NCBI RefSeq assembly: GCF_003316875.1
Contig: NZ_QMIL01000002.1
Coordinates: forward strand, 372,001-436,000
DNA from: Aliidiomarina celeris
Lineage (GTDB): Bacteria > Pseudomonadota > Gammaproteobacteria > Enterobacterales > Alteromonadaceae
DNA: 64,000 nt
Direction of reading: 5' to 3'
Shown: piece after piece, positions 18,371-26,975 of the stretch
Layout: each line of letters opens with the position of its first letter
Position numbering within the stretch: the first letter of the stretch is position 1
Notes under the pieces: model-generated
The model's input: the letters and a program-made list of their open reading frames with translations, nothing else
What the model was told of the DNA's origin: nothing
Databases searched by the model: none
Program-made: the position numbers and the translations under genes

Positions 18371-18560
18371 GCCGTACTCCTTGCGGGAAAAGTGTTCGTG
18401 CGCAATTGCACCCATACTGGGTTGCTCATTTTACGCATCTCGGGCTTTATTCGCACGTTAAAATTAAGCTTAGCTGGTCTTACCCTGTAAATGTAGAAGG
18501 ACGGATGCGCGTAAACGCTGAATCAGCTATGCTTTGCCCATAAAGTATTAATAACGCTGA

Positions 18561-19073
<513 letters not shown>

Positions 19074-19172
19074 CGCTATTGAGCACTTTTCGGCCTATCT
19101 TTTTTTGTCATAAAACAGTATTATCGCGTTTTCTGTTATTACGTTAAAACCCGACCCGCAGGAGTCTTTGGC

Positions 19173-20774
19173 ATGGCCAAGCTGGATCTTAGCCAATACG
19201 GCATCACAGACGTTACCGAAGTTATTTATAACCCTTCCTATGAATTACTATTCGAAGAAGAAACCCGCCCCGAACTCTCTGGCTATGAAAAAGGCCGTGT
19301 TACTAGCAATGGTGCCGTAGCGGTAGACACCGGTATTTTTACCGGCCGCTCGCCAAAAGATAAGTACATTGTTCGCGACGACACAACCCGTGATACCGTG
19401 TGGTGGTCTGATCAAGGAAAGAACGACAACAAGCCTATTTCTACTGAAACCTGGGGTGAATTGAAAAGGTTAGTTACCCAACAGCTTTCAGGTAAACGTT
19501 TATTTGTGGTCGACGCTTTTTGCGGTGCCAATGCAGATACTCGTCTTGCGGTACGTTTTATTACCGAAGTGGCTTGGCAAGCGCATTTCGTTAAGAACAT
19601 GTTCATTCGCCCTTCGAGCGAAGAGCTTGACGGTTTTGCGCCAGACTTTATCGTGATGAATGGTGCGAAGTGCACCAACCCTAACTTTGAAGCTCAAGGT
19701 TTGAACTCTGAGAACTTTGTAGCCTTTAACCTCACCGAACGCATGCAGCTGATCGGCGGCACTTGGTACGGCGGCGAAATGAAGAAGGGTATGTTCTCAA
19801 TGATGAACTACTTCTTGCCGCTGAAAGGTATCGCTTCGATGCACTGTTCGGCAAACGTCGGCAAACAAGGTGACGTAGCGGTATTCTTCGGCTTGTCAGG
19901 CACGGGTAAAACGACCTTGTCGACAGATCCAAAGCGTGAACTCATTGGTGACGACGAGCACGGTTGGGACGACGACGGTGTGTTCAACTTCGAAGGTGGT
20001 TGTTATGCCAAGACCATTAACCTTTCGGAAGAAGCAGAGCCCGATATCTATCGCGCAATTCGTCGTGACGCGTTACTGGAAAATGTAACTGTTCGAGATG
20101 ACGGTTCCGTGGACTACGACGATAATTCAAAAACTGAAAACACCCGCGTTTCTTACCCGATTTACCATATCGACAACATTGTAAAACCGGTTTCAAAAGC
20201 GGGCCATGCGAAGAAAGTTATTTTCTTAACCGCCGACGCTTTTGGCGTATTGCCGCCGGTTTCTAAGTTGAGCTTTGAACAAGCTAAGTACCACTTCTTG
20301 TCTGGTTTTACCGCGAAACTAGCAGGTACTGAGCGCGGTATTACTGAACCTACGCCAACCTTCTCTGCTTGTTTCGGTGCTGCATTCTTAAGTTTGCACC
20401 CTACGCAGTATGCAGAAGTTTTAGAAAAGCGGATGGCAGATGCGGGTGCTCAGGCGTATTTGATTAATACAGGCTGGAACGGCACAGGTAAGCGTATCTC
20501 GATTAAAGCCACACGCGCTATTATCGATGCAATTCTCGACGGCTCAATTGAAGATGCTGAATTTGTACAGTTGCCGTATTTCAACATTGCAATGCCTACG
20601 GCGCTGCACGATTTAGAAGACAACAGCATTCTCGACCCGCGAAATACCTACGCTAACGTTGAAGAATGGGACGAAAAAGCCAAAGATTTAGCGAAGCGCT
20701 TTGTGGCTAACTTCGAGAAGTTTACCGACACAGACGAAGGTAAAGCCCTCGTCGCCGCCGGCCCCCAGCTCTAA
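19173..20774 (+). CDS. pckA: Phosphoenolpyruvate carboxykinase (ATP)
   Basis: This 533-residue gluconeogenic enzyme turns oxaloacetate and ATP into PEP and CO2. The P-loop GLSGTGKTT is at 240-248. The metal-binding aspartates follow in LIGDDEHGW near 258-264. The PEPCK signature ([12 protein letters not shown]) lies near 275. CAGGAG is well placed before the ATG, and a strong terminator follows the stop. The codons look like those of a well-expressed gene. Confidence 0.99.
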   Translation: MAKLDLSQYGITDVTEVIYNPSYELLFEEETRPELSGYEKGRVTSNGAVAVDTGIFTGRSPKDKYIVRDDTTRDTVWWSDQGKNDNKPISTETWGELKRLVTQQLSGKRLFVVDAFCGANADTRLAVRFITEVAWQAHFVKNMFIRPSSEELDGFAPDFIVMNGAKCTNPNFEAQGLNSENFVAFNLTERMQLIGGTWYGGEMKKGMFSMMNYFLPLKGIASMHCSANVGKQGDVAVFFGLSGTGKTTLSTDPKRELIGDDEHGWDDDGVFNFEGGCYAKTINLSEEAEPDIYRAIRRDALLENVTVRDDGSVDYDDNSKTENTRVSYPIYHIDNIVKPVSKAGHAKKVIFLTADAFGVLPPVSKLSFEQAKYHFLSGFTAKLAGTERGITEPTPTFSACFGAAFLSLHPTQYAEVLEKRMADAGAQAYLINTGWNGTGKRISIKATRAIIDAILDGSIEDAEFVQLPYFNIAMPTALHDLEDNSILDPRNTYANVEEWDEKAKDLAKRFVANFEKFTDTDEGKALVAAGPQL

Positions 20775-20790
20775 AATAGCAAAACGGAAA

Positions 20791-20813
20791 AACCCGCATC
20801 AGCGGGTTTTTTT
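20791..20813 (+). terminator. Rho-independent terminator of pckA
   Basis: A seven-base-pair stem (20791-20797 with 20802-20808, loop ATCA) leads into a run of seven T ending at 20813. It begins 16 bases after the pckA stop. Confidence 0.9.
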
Positions 20814-20822
20814 ATAGCCAAA

Positions 20823-21010
20823 ACCAACCCTCAACTATGGGGTCAGATAACACTTTCTTCACCTTCAAGCCCATTTTACTGGGCTACAGCAACCGGGTTC
20901 TGACCCCAAAGTTGGTGTTAATCCGCAAATGGGATGTAAGGTTTTGTATTGTCCGAACTTTTTCTTTGTTCTGACCCTAGCTTGAGAGGGTCTGACCCCG
21001 TAGTTGGGGT
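20823..21010. repeat. Palindromic TCTGACCCC repeat cluster between pckA and the S9 peptidase gene
   Basis: Three copies of a 16-base motif, TCTGACCCC followed by NNAGTTG, are visible. One is inverted at 20832-20847, and two are direct at 20899-20914 and 20991-21006. A shortened TCTGACCC lies at 20970-20977. The first two copies face each other around a small hairpin (AGCCCA/TGGGCT, 20868-20885), so 20823-20920 looks like a short element with imperfect terminal inverted repeats. No protein-coding gene is credible here. Similar GGGGTCAGA-ended repeats occur near REP-associated tyrosine transposases, but none is in this window. Confidence 0.6.
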
Positions 21011-21011
21011 G

Positions 21012-21040
21012 AAAAAAAAGCAGCGCGGGTGCGCTGCTTT
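21012..21040 (-). terminator. Rho-independent terminator of the S9 peptidase gene
   Basis: The stem pairs 21017-21026 with 21031-21040 (loop GGGT), and eight A at 21012-21019 give a U-run on the minus-strand transcript. It lies 5 bases past the peptidase stop. Confidence 0.88.
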
Positions 21041-21045
21041 TGGGG

Positions 21046-23052
21046 TTAGAGGCGTTCGGCGAAGTCGAGCTCGTGAGGCGGTATGCCTTCTTTCTGGTCG
21101 ACTAAATACCAGTTCATCCAACGGAACATGCGGTAGGCGTAGTCTAACTGTGACGCTGCACGTGAGTTACCGTGGCCTTCACCGGGATAGAGCACTAAAC
21201 GCACCGGCACATTGCCGTGCACCTTTAGGTACCGATAAAGCTCCATCGACTGGCTAGGGTGAACGCGGGTGTCTTCTTCACCGTGCATGATTAAGATCGG
21301 CGTGCGACCTTGCTCTGCCCAATAAATAGGGCTGCGCTCTAAATACCACTGCCATTTGTCCCATGGGTAGCTACGGGCGTGCACTAAATGCATTTCATTA
21401 GGAATGTCTGTAGTACCAAACTTCGACAAATTATTGCTGATACCAACAAACATTACACTAGCGGCAAAATGCTCGGTTTGTTTGGTTGCACCCCAAGCCG
21501 AGGCATAACCACCGTAGGAACCACCGGTAATGCCAACACGGTCAGGGTCCGCCAAGCCAATCTCCACCAAATGCTCTTTGGCATCTACGATGTCGTCGAA
21601 CTCTTTACCTGCATAATCGTTTTGACCGAGCTTCGAAAACTCAACGCCACGACCGGTACTGCCGCGATAGTTCGGATAAAAGGTAGCGAAACCATGCTGG
21701 GCAGTAAACCAAGTTGGCGTGGAATAACGGTCATTCCAACCATTACGAATGTGTGCTTCGGGTCCGCCATGAATGGCCATAATCACCGGAACGCGTTGCC
21801 CTTCCCGATAGTCGTGTGGGTACACTAAAATGCCCTCGAGCTCGAGGCCGTCGCGCGCTGTGTGGCGAATCACTTCTTGGCGAGGCTGACGGGCGTCATG
21901 TAACCATGCGTTCGAGTCGGTTAACCGGGTAAGCCGATCGCCTTTCAAACTAAAGGCTTCGTTAGGGTGGGCAGGGCTGTTGGCAATAAGCGTGAGGGTA
22001 CCGTCGCTGGCCATGTTTCCAAACCGCATGGCAATAACGCGCCCAGTAGGTACTAAGGCTGTTTGCCGATCGCGGCGTAAGTTATGGCTAACAATAGTGG
22101 TTTCAGTACCAATGTCGGCAAGCCAAATCAAGGTGTTGTTGTCTTTCCACACCATGTCTTTAAAGTGACCGGCAAAACCAGGTAACAGTTTTTCCACACT
22201 GCCATTTCTAAGATTAGCCAAGAAAATGCGACCAGTAGCAGGGTCATGTTTATCTTGGGCGCCGATAAAGGCAAGGCGAGAGCCGTCGGCGGAAAACACT
22301 GCGTCGCCGAGCTTCCCTTCAGACTCGAAGCGCGTCACCTCACTGCCGTCGGTATTGATCAGCACAAAGCTGCTCAGCATCATGGTGTCGTCGATAAATG
22401 GAGTGGGGGCTGCTTTTACCAACAACTGTGTGCTGTTTGGGCGGAACTGGGCAGAAACCACATATTCGTCGAACGGAACAGCGCTTACTTCGTTGTTTTC
22501 TAAATTCAACAAATGTACGCGCACCATGCGCAGTTCTTCCTCAAATACTTTGGCACGGAAACCGGCTTTGTTCAGCTCCGTTTGTTTTTCGGGGCCTTTG
22601 TCGCTAGCGCGAAACGCAATCCATTTACCGTCGTCGCTTACGCTAAAACTAGAAATTGCCGTGTCGTGCTGGAGTACGCGAGTAGATTCCCCGCCACTGA
22701 CCGGAATGCTATACAAAGATGTATGCTTGTCGTCACCACGGCGGGCCAAATAGTACAAGTGCTTGTTGTCGGCGCTAAACGCAATTTGACCAATCCGAAG
22801 GTCGCCGGTAACAAAGGGGGTTTCGTTCCCTTCAGCGTCGCGCATAAACAGCTCTATATAAGAGGAACCGTCGGCTTCAGTGAATGGGTCACGCGGGCGT
22901 ACCCGCGTAAAAGCAGTGTGTTTGCCGTCGCTGGTGGTGATGACCTGATTCACAGACTGAGTGGTAACAATGTGTTCGAGTGTAACGTCTTGTGCGTAAG
23001 CGCTGCTCATAGCAAGCATTGCAGCGCCCAGCCAGACCCAAAGTCGAGCCAT
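21046..23052 (-). CDS. Exported S9 family prolyl oligopeptidase-like peptidase
   Basis: This 668-residue protein has a signal peptide (about 1-20, cut after AYA), a beta-propeller region and a C-terminal alpha/beta hydrolase domain. The catalytic triad is Ser512 (GGSYGG), Asp594 (GEEDTRVHP) and His627 (GEGHG), as in acylaminoacyl peptidases and dipeptidyl peptidases. It probably trims peptides in the periplasm. I chose the ATG at 23052 because AAAGGAG and a full signal peptide follow from it. The gene stands alone, ends at its own terminator and diverges from nothing close. Confidence 0.92.
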   Translation of the reverse strand: MARLWVWLGAAMLAMSSAYAQDVTLEHIVTTQSVNQVITTSDGKHTAFTRVRPRDPFTEADGSSYIELFMRDAEGNETPFVTGDLRIGQIAFSADNKHLYYLARRGDDKHTSLYSIPVSGGESTRVLQHDTAISSFSVSDDGKWIAFRASDKGPEKQTELNKAGFRAKVFEEELRMVRVHLLNLENNEVSAVPFDEYVVSAQFRPNSTQLLVKAAPTPFIDDTMMLSSFVLINTDGSEVTRFESEGKLGDAVFSADGSRLAFIGAQDKHDPATGRIFLANLRNGSVEKLLPGFAGHFKDMVWKDNNTLIWLADIGTETTIVSHNLRRDRQTALVPTGRVIAMRFGNMASDGTLTLIANSPAHPNEAFSLKGDRLTRLTDSNAWLHDARQPRQEVIRHTARDGLELEGILVYPHDYREGQRVPVIMAIHGGPEAHIRNGWNDRYSTPTWFTAQHGFATFYPNYRGSTGRGVEFSKLGQNDYAGKEFDDIVDAKEHLVEIGLADPDRVGITGGSYGGYASAWGATKQTEHFAASVMFVGISNNLSKFGTTDIPNEMHLVHARSYPWDKWQWYLERSPIYWAEQGRTPILIMHGEEDTRVHPSQSMELYRYLKVHGNVPVRLVLYPGEGHGNSRAASQLDYAYRMFRWMNWYLVDQKEGIPPHELDFAERL

Positions 23053-23102
23053 AATAAAACTCCTTTCAGAAGTGATTAACAAAAAATACCTGCCCGAGTG
23101 TA

Positions 23103-23732
23103 TCAAGAAACGTTGGGTTCGGACAGATTCGGCGGCAACATAGAATTGGCACCCCGGGCCACCATACGCACCTGCAAAATAGTTTGAGCAGTCAGCCGCG
23201 CTCGGTCCTCTGCCTGCAGGTCTAAACTGTCTGCGCCGGCGCTAAATACAACACGCACAATGGCGTCGCTTTGAGCGCGAGCGAGTTCGGCCGGAATGTT
23301 GCGTTCTGCCTTTAAGTAGTCGGTAAGCTCTTGTTTGAAATGATCGATTTCGCGGGCAATGGCTAAGCGAAAGTCTTTGGTGGTTCCGGCTTGCTCTTGC
23401 AGCATTAAGCGAAAAATATTCTTATTGTGGGTGACATAGTCCATAAAGGTATGCACCGAAATTTCTATAATGGACCCTCCTTTGGCAATACGCTGGCGCG
23501 ACTGCCGGAGCAGTTGCCGCAATGCCAAACCACCTTCGTCAACAAGGGTTAAACCGAGTTCGTCCATATTCTGAAAATGGCGATAGAAAGAGGTGGGCGC
23601 TATGCCTGCCTCTCGCGATACCTCGCGCAGGCTTAAACTTGAAAAGGAGCTCTCCGGACACAGTTGGTTCAGTGCAGCTTGGATCAGCGCACGGCGGGTT
23701 TTTTCCTTTTGCTGAGCGCGTATTCCGGCCAT
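23103..23732 (-). CDS. fabR: TetR-family repressor of unsaturated fatty acid synthesis
   Basis: This 209-residue TetR regulator has its helix-turn-helix in [27 protein letters not shown] (about 34-61), which matches FabR closely. The C-terminal ligand domain follows. FabR senses the saturated-to-unsaturated acyl balance and represses fabA/fabB or desaturase genes. Here it diverges from a desaturase gene, and two FabR-type palindromes lie between them, so it very likely controls both. AAGGAG precedes the ATG. Confidence 0.93.
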   Translation of the reverse strand: MAGIRAQQKEKTRRALIQAALNQLCPESSFSSLSLREVSREAGIAPTSFYRHFQNMDELGLTLVDEGGLALRQLLRQSRQRIAKGGSIIEISVHTFMDYVTHNKNIFRLMLQEQAGTTKDFRLAIAREIDHFKQELTDYLKAERNIPAELARAQSDAIVRVVFSAGADSLDLQAEDRARLTAQTILQVRMVARGANSMLPPNLSEPNVS

Positions 23733-23770
23733 AACAGCAAACTCCTTGAGGTGAATGCGGCAAGCCTAAC

Positions 23771-23788
23771 AGTGAACATCTGTACGGT
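23771..23788. promoter_or_regulatory. FabR/DesT-type operator, fabR-proximal
   Basis: The 18-base site AGTGAACATCTGTACGGT is an imperfect palindrome of the form AnnGnACAnnTGTnCnnT, the pattern of FabR and DesT operators. It lies 39 bases upstream of the fabR ATG, suiting autoregulation. Confidence 0.65.
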
Positions 23789-23836
23789 CAATTTACAAAA
23801 CTAAGCTTGATCAATCGTCAAATAAAAGATAAATTC

Positions 23837-23854
23837 AGCGTACACTTGTTAGCT
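23837..23854. promoter_or_regulatory. FabR-type operator, desaturase-proximal
   Basis: The 18-base site AGCGTACACTTGTTAGCT matches the FabR consensus AGCGTACAnnTGTTCGCT at all but two informative positions. It lies 13 bases upstream of the desaturase ATG, where a bound repressor would block transcription. Confidence 0.8.
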
Positions 23855-23867
23855 GAAATGAGCTTCT

Positions 23868-24965
23868 ATGAAAAAACCACCTTTATTGTGGCTGAATATT
23901 TCGGTATTTAGTATCACGTTTCTTGTCTCCGCCATTGGCGTGCCTTTGTACATCTACTTTGAAGGCGTGAGCACCAGCTTAATTGTTGCATTTTTAAGTT
24001 TAGCAATTTGGTCCGGGTTGTCGATTACAGCGGGTTATCACCGTTTGTGGTCGCATAAAACCTACGACGCGCACCCAGTTGTGCGCTTCATTTTCGCGCT
24101 CGGCGGCGCATTGTCGGTACAAAATAGTGTGTTGCACTGGAGTGCTGATCATCGCGAACATCACAAACATGTCGACCACATCGATAAAGACCCCTATTCC
24201 ATTAGCCGCGGATTCTGGTTCGCCCACATTGGCTGGATGCTACGTGAGTACCAAGCCCACCGGTATGGTGACTTTTCGAATGTAAAAGACTTACAGCAAG
24301 ACCCGATTGTAATTTGGCAGCACAAGCATTATCTCGCGCTAACGCTACTCATGAATTTTGGTGTGCCGTTGCTCATCGGTGTGTTACTTGGGCAAATTTG
24401 GGGCGCCTTGCTATTCGCAGGCTTTCTTCGCTTAGTCGTGAGCCACCACAGTACGTTTTTCATTAATTCGCTGGCGCACATTTGGGGCAAACGGCCTTAT
24501 ACGGAGCGCAATAGCGCCCGCGACAACGGCTTTTTGGCGTTTTTAACCTTTGGTGAGGGTTATCACAACTTCCATCATATTTTTGCAGGCGACTACAGAA
24601 ATGGCGTGCGTTGGTATCAGTTCGACCCCACCAAGTGGTTAATTGCTTCACTGGCTTGGTTTGGTTTAACGCGGAATTTAAAGCGCGTAAACAAATACCA
24701 AATTGAAAAAGCGCGCTTAGAAATGCTGTGGCAGAACGCCCAGCGCAAACGCAGTTCATTGGTGGACCGAATGGGTCTGGAATACGACCACCTCATTCAA
24801 ACTATTCGTGAACTGAACGTTAAGCGTAAAGCATGGGTCGACGCTAAGCGTGAAGCGTTTGCCGACAATCACCAAGTGAAAGAGTTGAAGCTTCAGTATA
24901 AAACCTTGAAGCGTAACTTTAAGCAACAAAAGCGCGTATTTCGCCGTCAAATCGCGCTCGCTTAA
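23868..24965 (+). CDS. Membrane fatty acid desaturase (delta-9 type, acyl-CoA/phospholipid)
   Basis: This 365-residue di-iron membrane desaturase has the three histidine boxes HRLWSH (58-63), HREHH (95-99) and HNFHH (233-237). Four hydrophobic segments surround them. The family introduces a cis double bond into acyl chains aerobically. An unusual basic, coiled-coil-like tail spans about residues 275-360, rich in Lys, Arg, Gln and Leu. The FabR site next to its start suggests repression when unsaturated chains are plentiful. Confidence 0.93.
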   Translation: MKKPPLLWLNISVFSITFLVSAIGVPLYIYFEGVSTSLIVAFLSLAIWSGLSITAGYHRLWSHKTYDAHPVVRFIFALGGALSVQNSVLHWSADHREHHKHVDHIDKDPYSISRGFWFAHIGWMLREYQAHRYGDFSNVKDLQQDPIVIWQHKHYLALTLLMNFGVPLLIGVLLGQIWGALLFAGFLRLVVSHHSTFFINSLAHIWGKRPYTERNSARDNGFLAFLTFGEGYHNFHHIFAGDYRNGVRWYQFDPTKWLIASLAWFGLTRNLKRVNKYQIEKARLEMLWQNAQRKRSSLVDRMGLEYDHLIQTIRELNVKRKAWVDAKREAFADNHQVKELKLQYKTLKRNFKQQKRVFRRQIALA

Positions 24966-25031
24966 TCCCTAAAGAACTTGCCTCCTCGAGCTGATTGCGC
25001 AATAATTAAACAGTTTCGAGGAGGTTTTCTC

Positions 25032-25271
25032 ATGTATATTCAGGCTGCAAATTCCGCAGGGTATGCAAACAGCTTGCAAGGCTTAGCCAATGCCAGTGCG
25101 CAAGTGACTAACGCCAGCGAACGTATTGCTACTCGTGCCACAGAAGGTGGCAGTGCAAGCGTGCAAGCGCAGGTCGACTTACTTGCGGGAGAAAAACTGT
25201 ATGCAGCTAATGCGCGCGTACTCGAAACGCAAAGTAGTATGATTGGTTCCGTACTTAATATTAAAGCGTAG
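25032..25271 (+). CDS. Small protein resembling a miniature flagellar rod/hook protein
   Basis: This 79-residue protein starts at the ATG at 25032, preceded by GAGGAGG. The first half (SLQGLANASAQVTNASERIATRA) resembles the N-terminal helix of rod and hook proteins. The second half (VDLLAGEKLYAANARVLETQ) resembles their C-terminal helix, which normally reads like VNMIxxQRAYExNxKVVxTxDxML. The central domain is missing. It lies 66 bases after the desaturase and 11 before the metallopeptidase gene, so the last two are probably co-transcribed. No established function is known to me. Confidence 0.75.
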   Translation: MYIQAANSAGYANSLQGLANASAQVTNASERIATRATEGGSASVQAQVDLLAGEKLYAANARVLETQSSMIGSVLNIKA

Positions 25272-25282
25272 CGAGTACTTTT

Positions 25283-26047
25283 ATGGTTATGGCGGTTACA
25301 CCTTCGGTTCCTTTTGTTCCAGCGTCTATTGCTGGACCAACCGACAGTGCGCGCCGCGAAAACCAAATTCGAGAAGTGATTACCCAAGTTTCGCAAAGCG
25401 AAAGTTTTGCCCGTGAACGTGGCATGGGCGCAAGCCCTGATCGCGCGCCGCCACCCGGTATTCCTAATTTTTCCAAGCAAGTAGCCGACGCTCGCCAAGA
25501 AGGCGAACAGTTGCGCCGTCGCGCCAAAAAGGACGACGAGCAAAGCAATACGCTTTCCGAAAGCGAAGAAAAGAAAGTAGAAGAGTTAAAGCAACGCGAT
25601 CAAGAAGTGCGGCGCCATGAGGAAACCCACGCAAGTGTGGGTGGTCAGTATGCAGGTTCGCCCCAGTACGACTTTGAACAAGGCCCCGACGGGCGCAATT
25701 ATGCGGTTGGCGGGCAAGTAAATATAGACGTTACCCCTATTCCTGACGACCCTGCAGCGACTGTGTTGAAAATGCAAATTGTACGTCGCGCCGCGTTAGC
25801 GCCTGAAGAGCCTTCATCGGCAGACCGTCAGGTTGCCGCCGACGCCCAACGAAAAGAAGTAGAAGCTCGCCAACAAATGAGCGAAGCGCAGCGTGAAGCG
25901 AACGCCGAAAGTGGACAAGAAAACGCACTCAATGCAGATGTGTCGGACCAAGAGCTTGAGCGTTGGGCTACCCGTGGCAGTGCCATTGAGTCGGCGTACC
26001 AAAGGAGCTTCCGGCCACAAGAAAATTCCGTTCTCGCACAAGCCTGA
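25283..26047 (+). CDS. Putative SprA-related zinc metallopeptidase
   Basis: This 254-residue protein carries HEETH at 112-116, an HExxH zinc motif, followed by ASVGGQYAGSPQYDFEQGPDGRNYAVGGQV. That block marks the SprA-related putative metalloprotease family (also called the CJM1_0395 family). Long charged, Gln/Glu-rich regions flank it and are probably coiled coil or disordered (about 65-110 and 175-220). I see no signal peptide. It follows the rod-like small gene by 11 bases and converges on the AEC transporter gene. Substrate unknown. Confidence 0.82.
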   Translation: MVMAVTPSVPFVPASIAGPTDSARRENQIREVITQVSQSESFARERGMGASPDRAPPPGIPNFSKQVADARQEGEQLRRRAKKDDEQSNTLSESEEKKVEELKQRDQEVRRHEETHASVGGQYAGSPQYDFEQGPDGRNYAVGGQVNIDVTPIPDDPAATVLKMQIVRRAALAPEEPSSADRQVAADAQRKEVEARQQMSEAQREANAESGQENALNADVSDQELERWATRGSAIESAYQRSFRPQENSVLAQA

Positions 26048-26049
26048 GC

Positions 26050-26973
26050 TTAAGCTACGAGCACTTGCTGCGTAAGCCAGTGCATTATTGGTAAAGTCGC
26101 CATCCCTAGCACCACCCCATAGCCGACGATACCCGCAACCAGCCGCGGCCGTAATCCTGCACTCATGGCTAATGCTCCCGCGGTGATCATGGGCGGCATG
26201 GCGGCTTCGAGCACGGAGACTTGCGCAGCGACGTCGTTGAGGCCAATCCAATAGAAGCTCGCCAGCGCTACGAGCGGCAAGACCAGCAACTTAATACTCA
26301 GTGCGATTATAAACGGCGGAATATCGGCGCGGAGCACCTTAAATTTAAGTTGAAAACCCACCGCAATCATCACCACCGGTACCAAGGTGGCGGCGAGCAC
26401 TTCGAATAGCTGCTGCAGCATACTTGGGTACTCGGTTTGGCCTACGGAAAGAGCAACCAGCAAGGCGATGAGCGGAGGGAAACGCAACAGCGCTACGGCT
26501 TGCTCTTTCTTGCTTGGTTTACTACCGCTTTGCGTATTGGCATAGTGAGCCGCGATTACCGACGTGAAGAGCGCTAACGCCAAAAACGAACCCGCCTGGT
26601 CATAAAGTACAGCGAACGGCAGGGCGCTGGTGCCATAGAAGGTTTCCACCATAGGAAAGCCGAGAAACGAGGTGTTTCCTAAAGGTACGACAATAAGCAT
26701 GGCACCCGTGAGATCACGGCCCCACTTGAACAACCGGCTACACAGCAATACTAAACCAATAGCAAGCGCGAACATGGCCCAAGGGGTAAATATGGGGGTA
26801 AGTACTGCTGCGCTCACCTCAAGGCTAGGCAAATGCAGTAGAATCATTGCCGGAACGGCAACGTGAATTACGTATTGATTCAGCACCAAGCCAGAGTTTT
26901 CGGGCAGTGAGTGGGTACGTTGCAGTACCCACCCAATCGCCAAATACGCCAAAATAAGGCCAAGGCTTTCCAT
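26050..26973 (-). CDS. AEC (auxin efflux carrier) family transporter
   Basis: This 307-residue protein has about ten membrane helices in two five-helix halves. Family marks include MILLHLPSLE in helix 2, the LVVPLGNTSFLGFPM motif with its conserved Asn and Gly-Phe-Pro, and MPPMITAGALA in the second half. Members export or import small organic acids such as malate. The start lies 2 bases after the tex stop, so the two are probably co-transcribed. The substrate cannot be told from sequence. Confidence 0.9.
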   Translation of the reverse strand: MESLGLILAYLAIGWVLQRTHSLPENSGLVLNQYVIHVAVPAMILLHLPSLEVSAAVLTPIFTPWAMFALAIGLVLLCSRLFKWGRDLTGAMLIVVPLGNTSFLGFPMVETFYGTSALPFAVLYDQAGSFLALALFTSVIAAHYANTQSGSKPSKKEQAVALLRFPPLIALLVALSVGQTEYPSMLQQLFEVLAATLVPVVMIAVGFQLKFKVLRADIPPFIIALSIKLLVLPLVALASFYWIGLNDVAAQVSVLEAAMPPMITAGALAMSAGLRPRLVAGIVGYGVVLGMATLPIMHWLTQQVLVA

Positions 26974-26975
26974 GC

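Noticed and set aside
20918-21257. Open frames of 67 and 102 codons over the pckA-S9 intergenic region
   Set aside because: They are made of the TCTGACCCC repeats and run through a terminator and into the peptidase gene on the other strand. No start signal or protein family fits.
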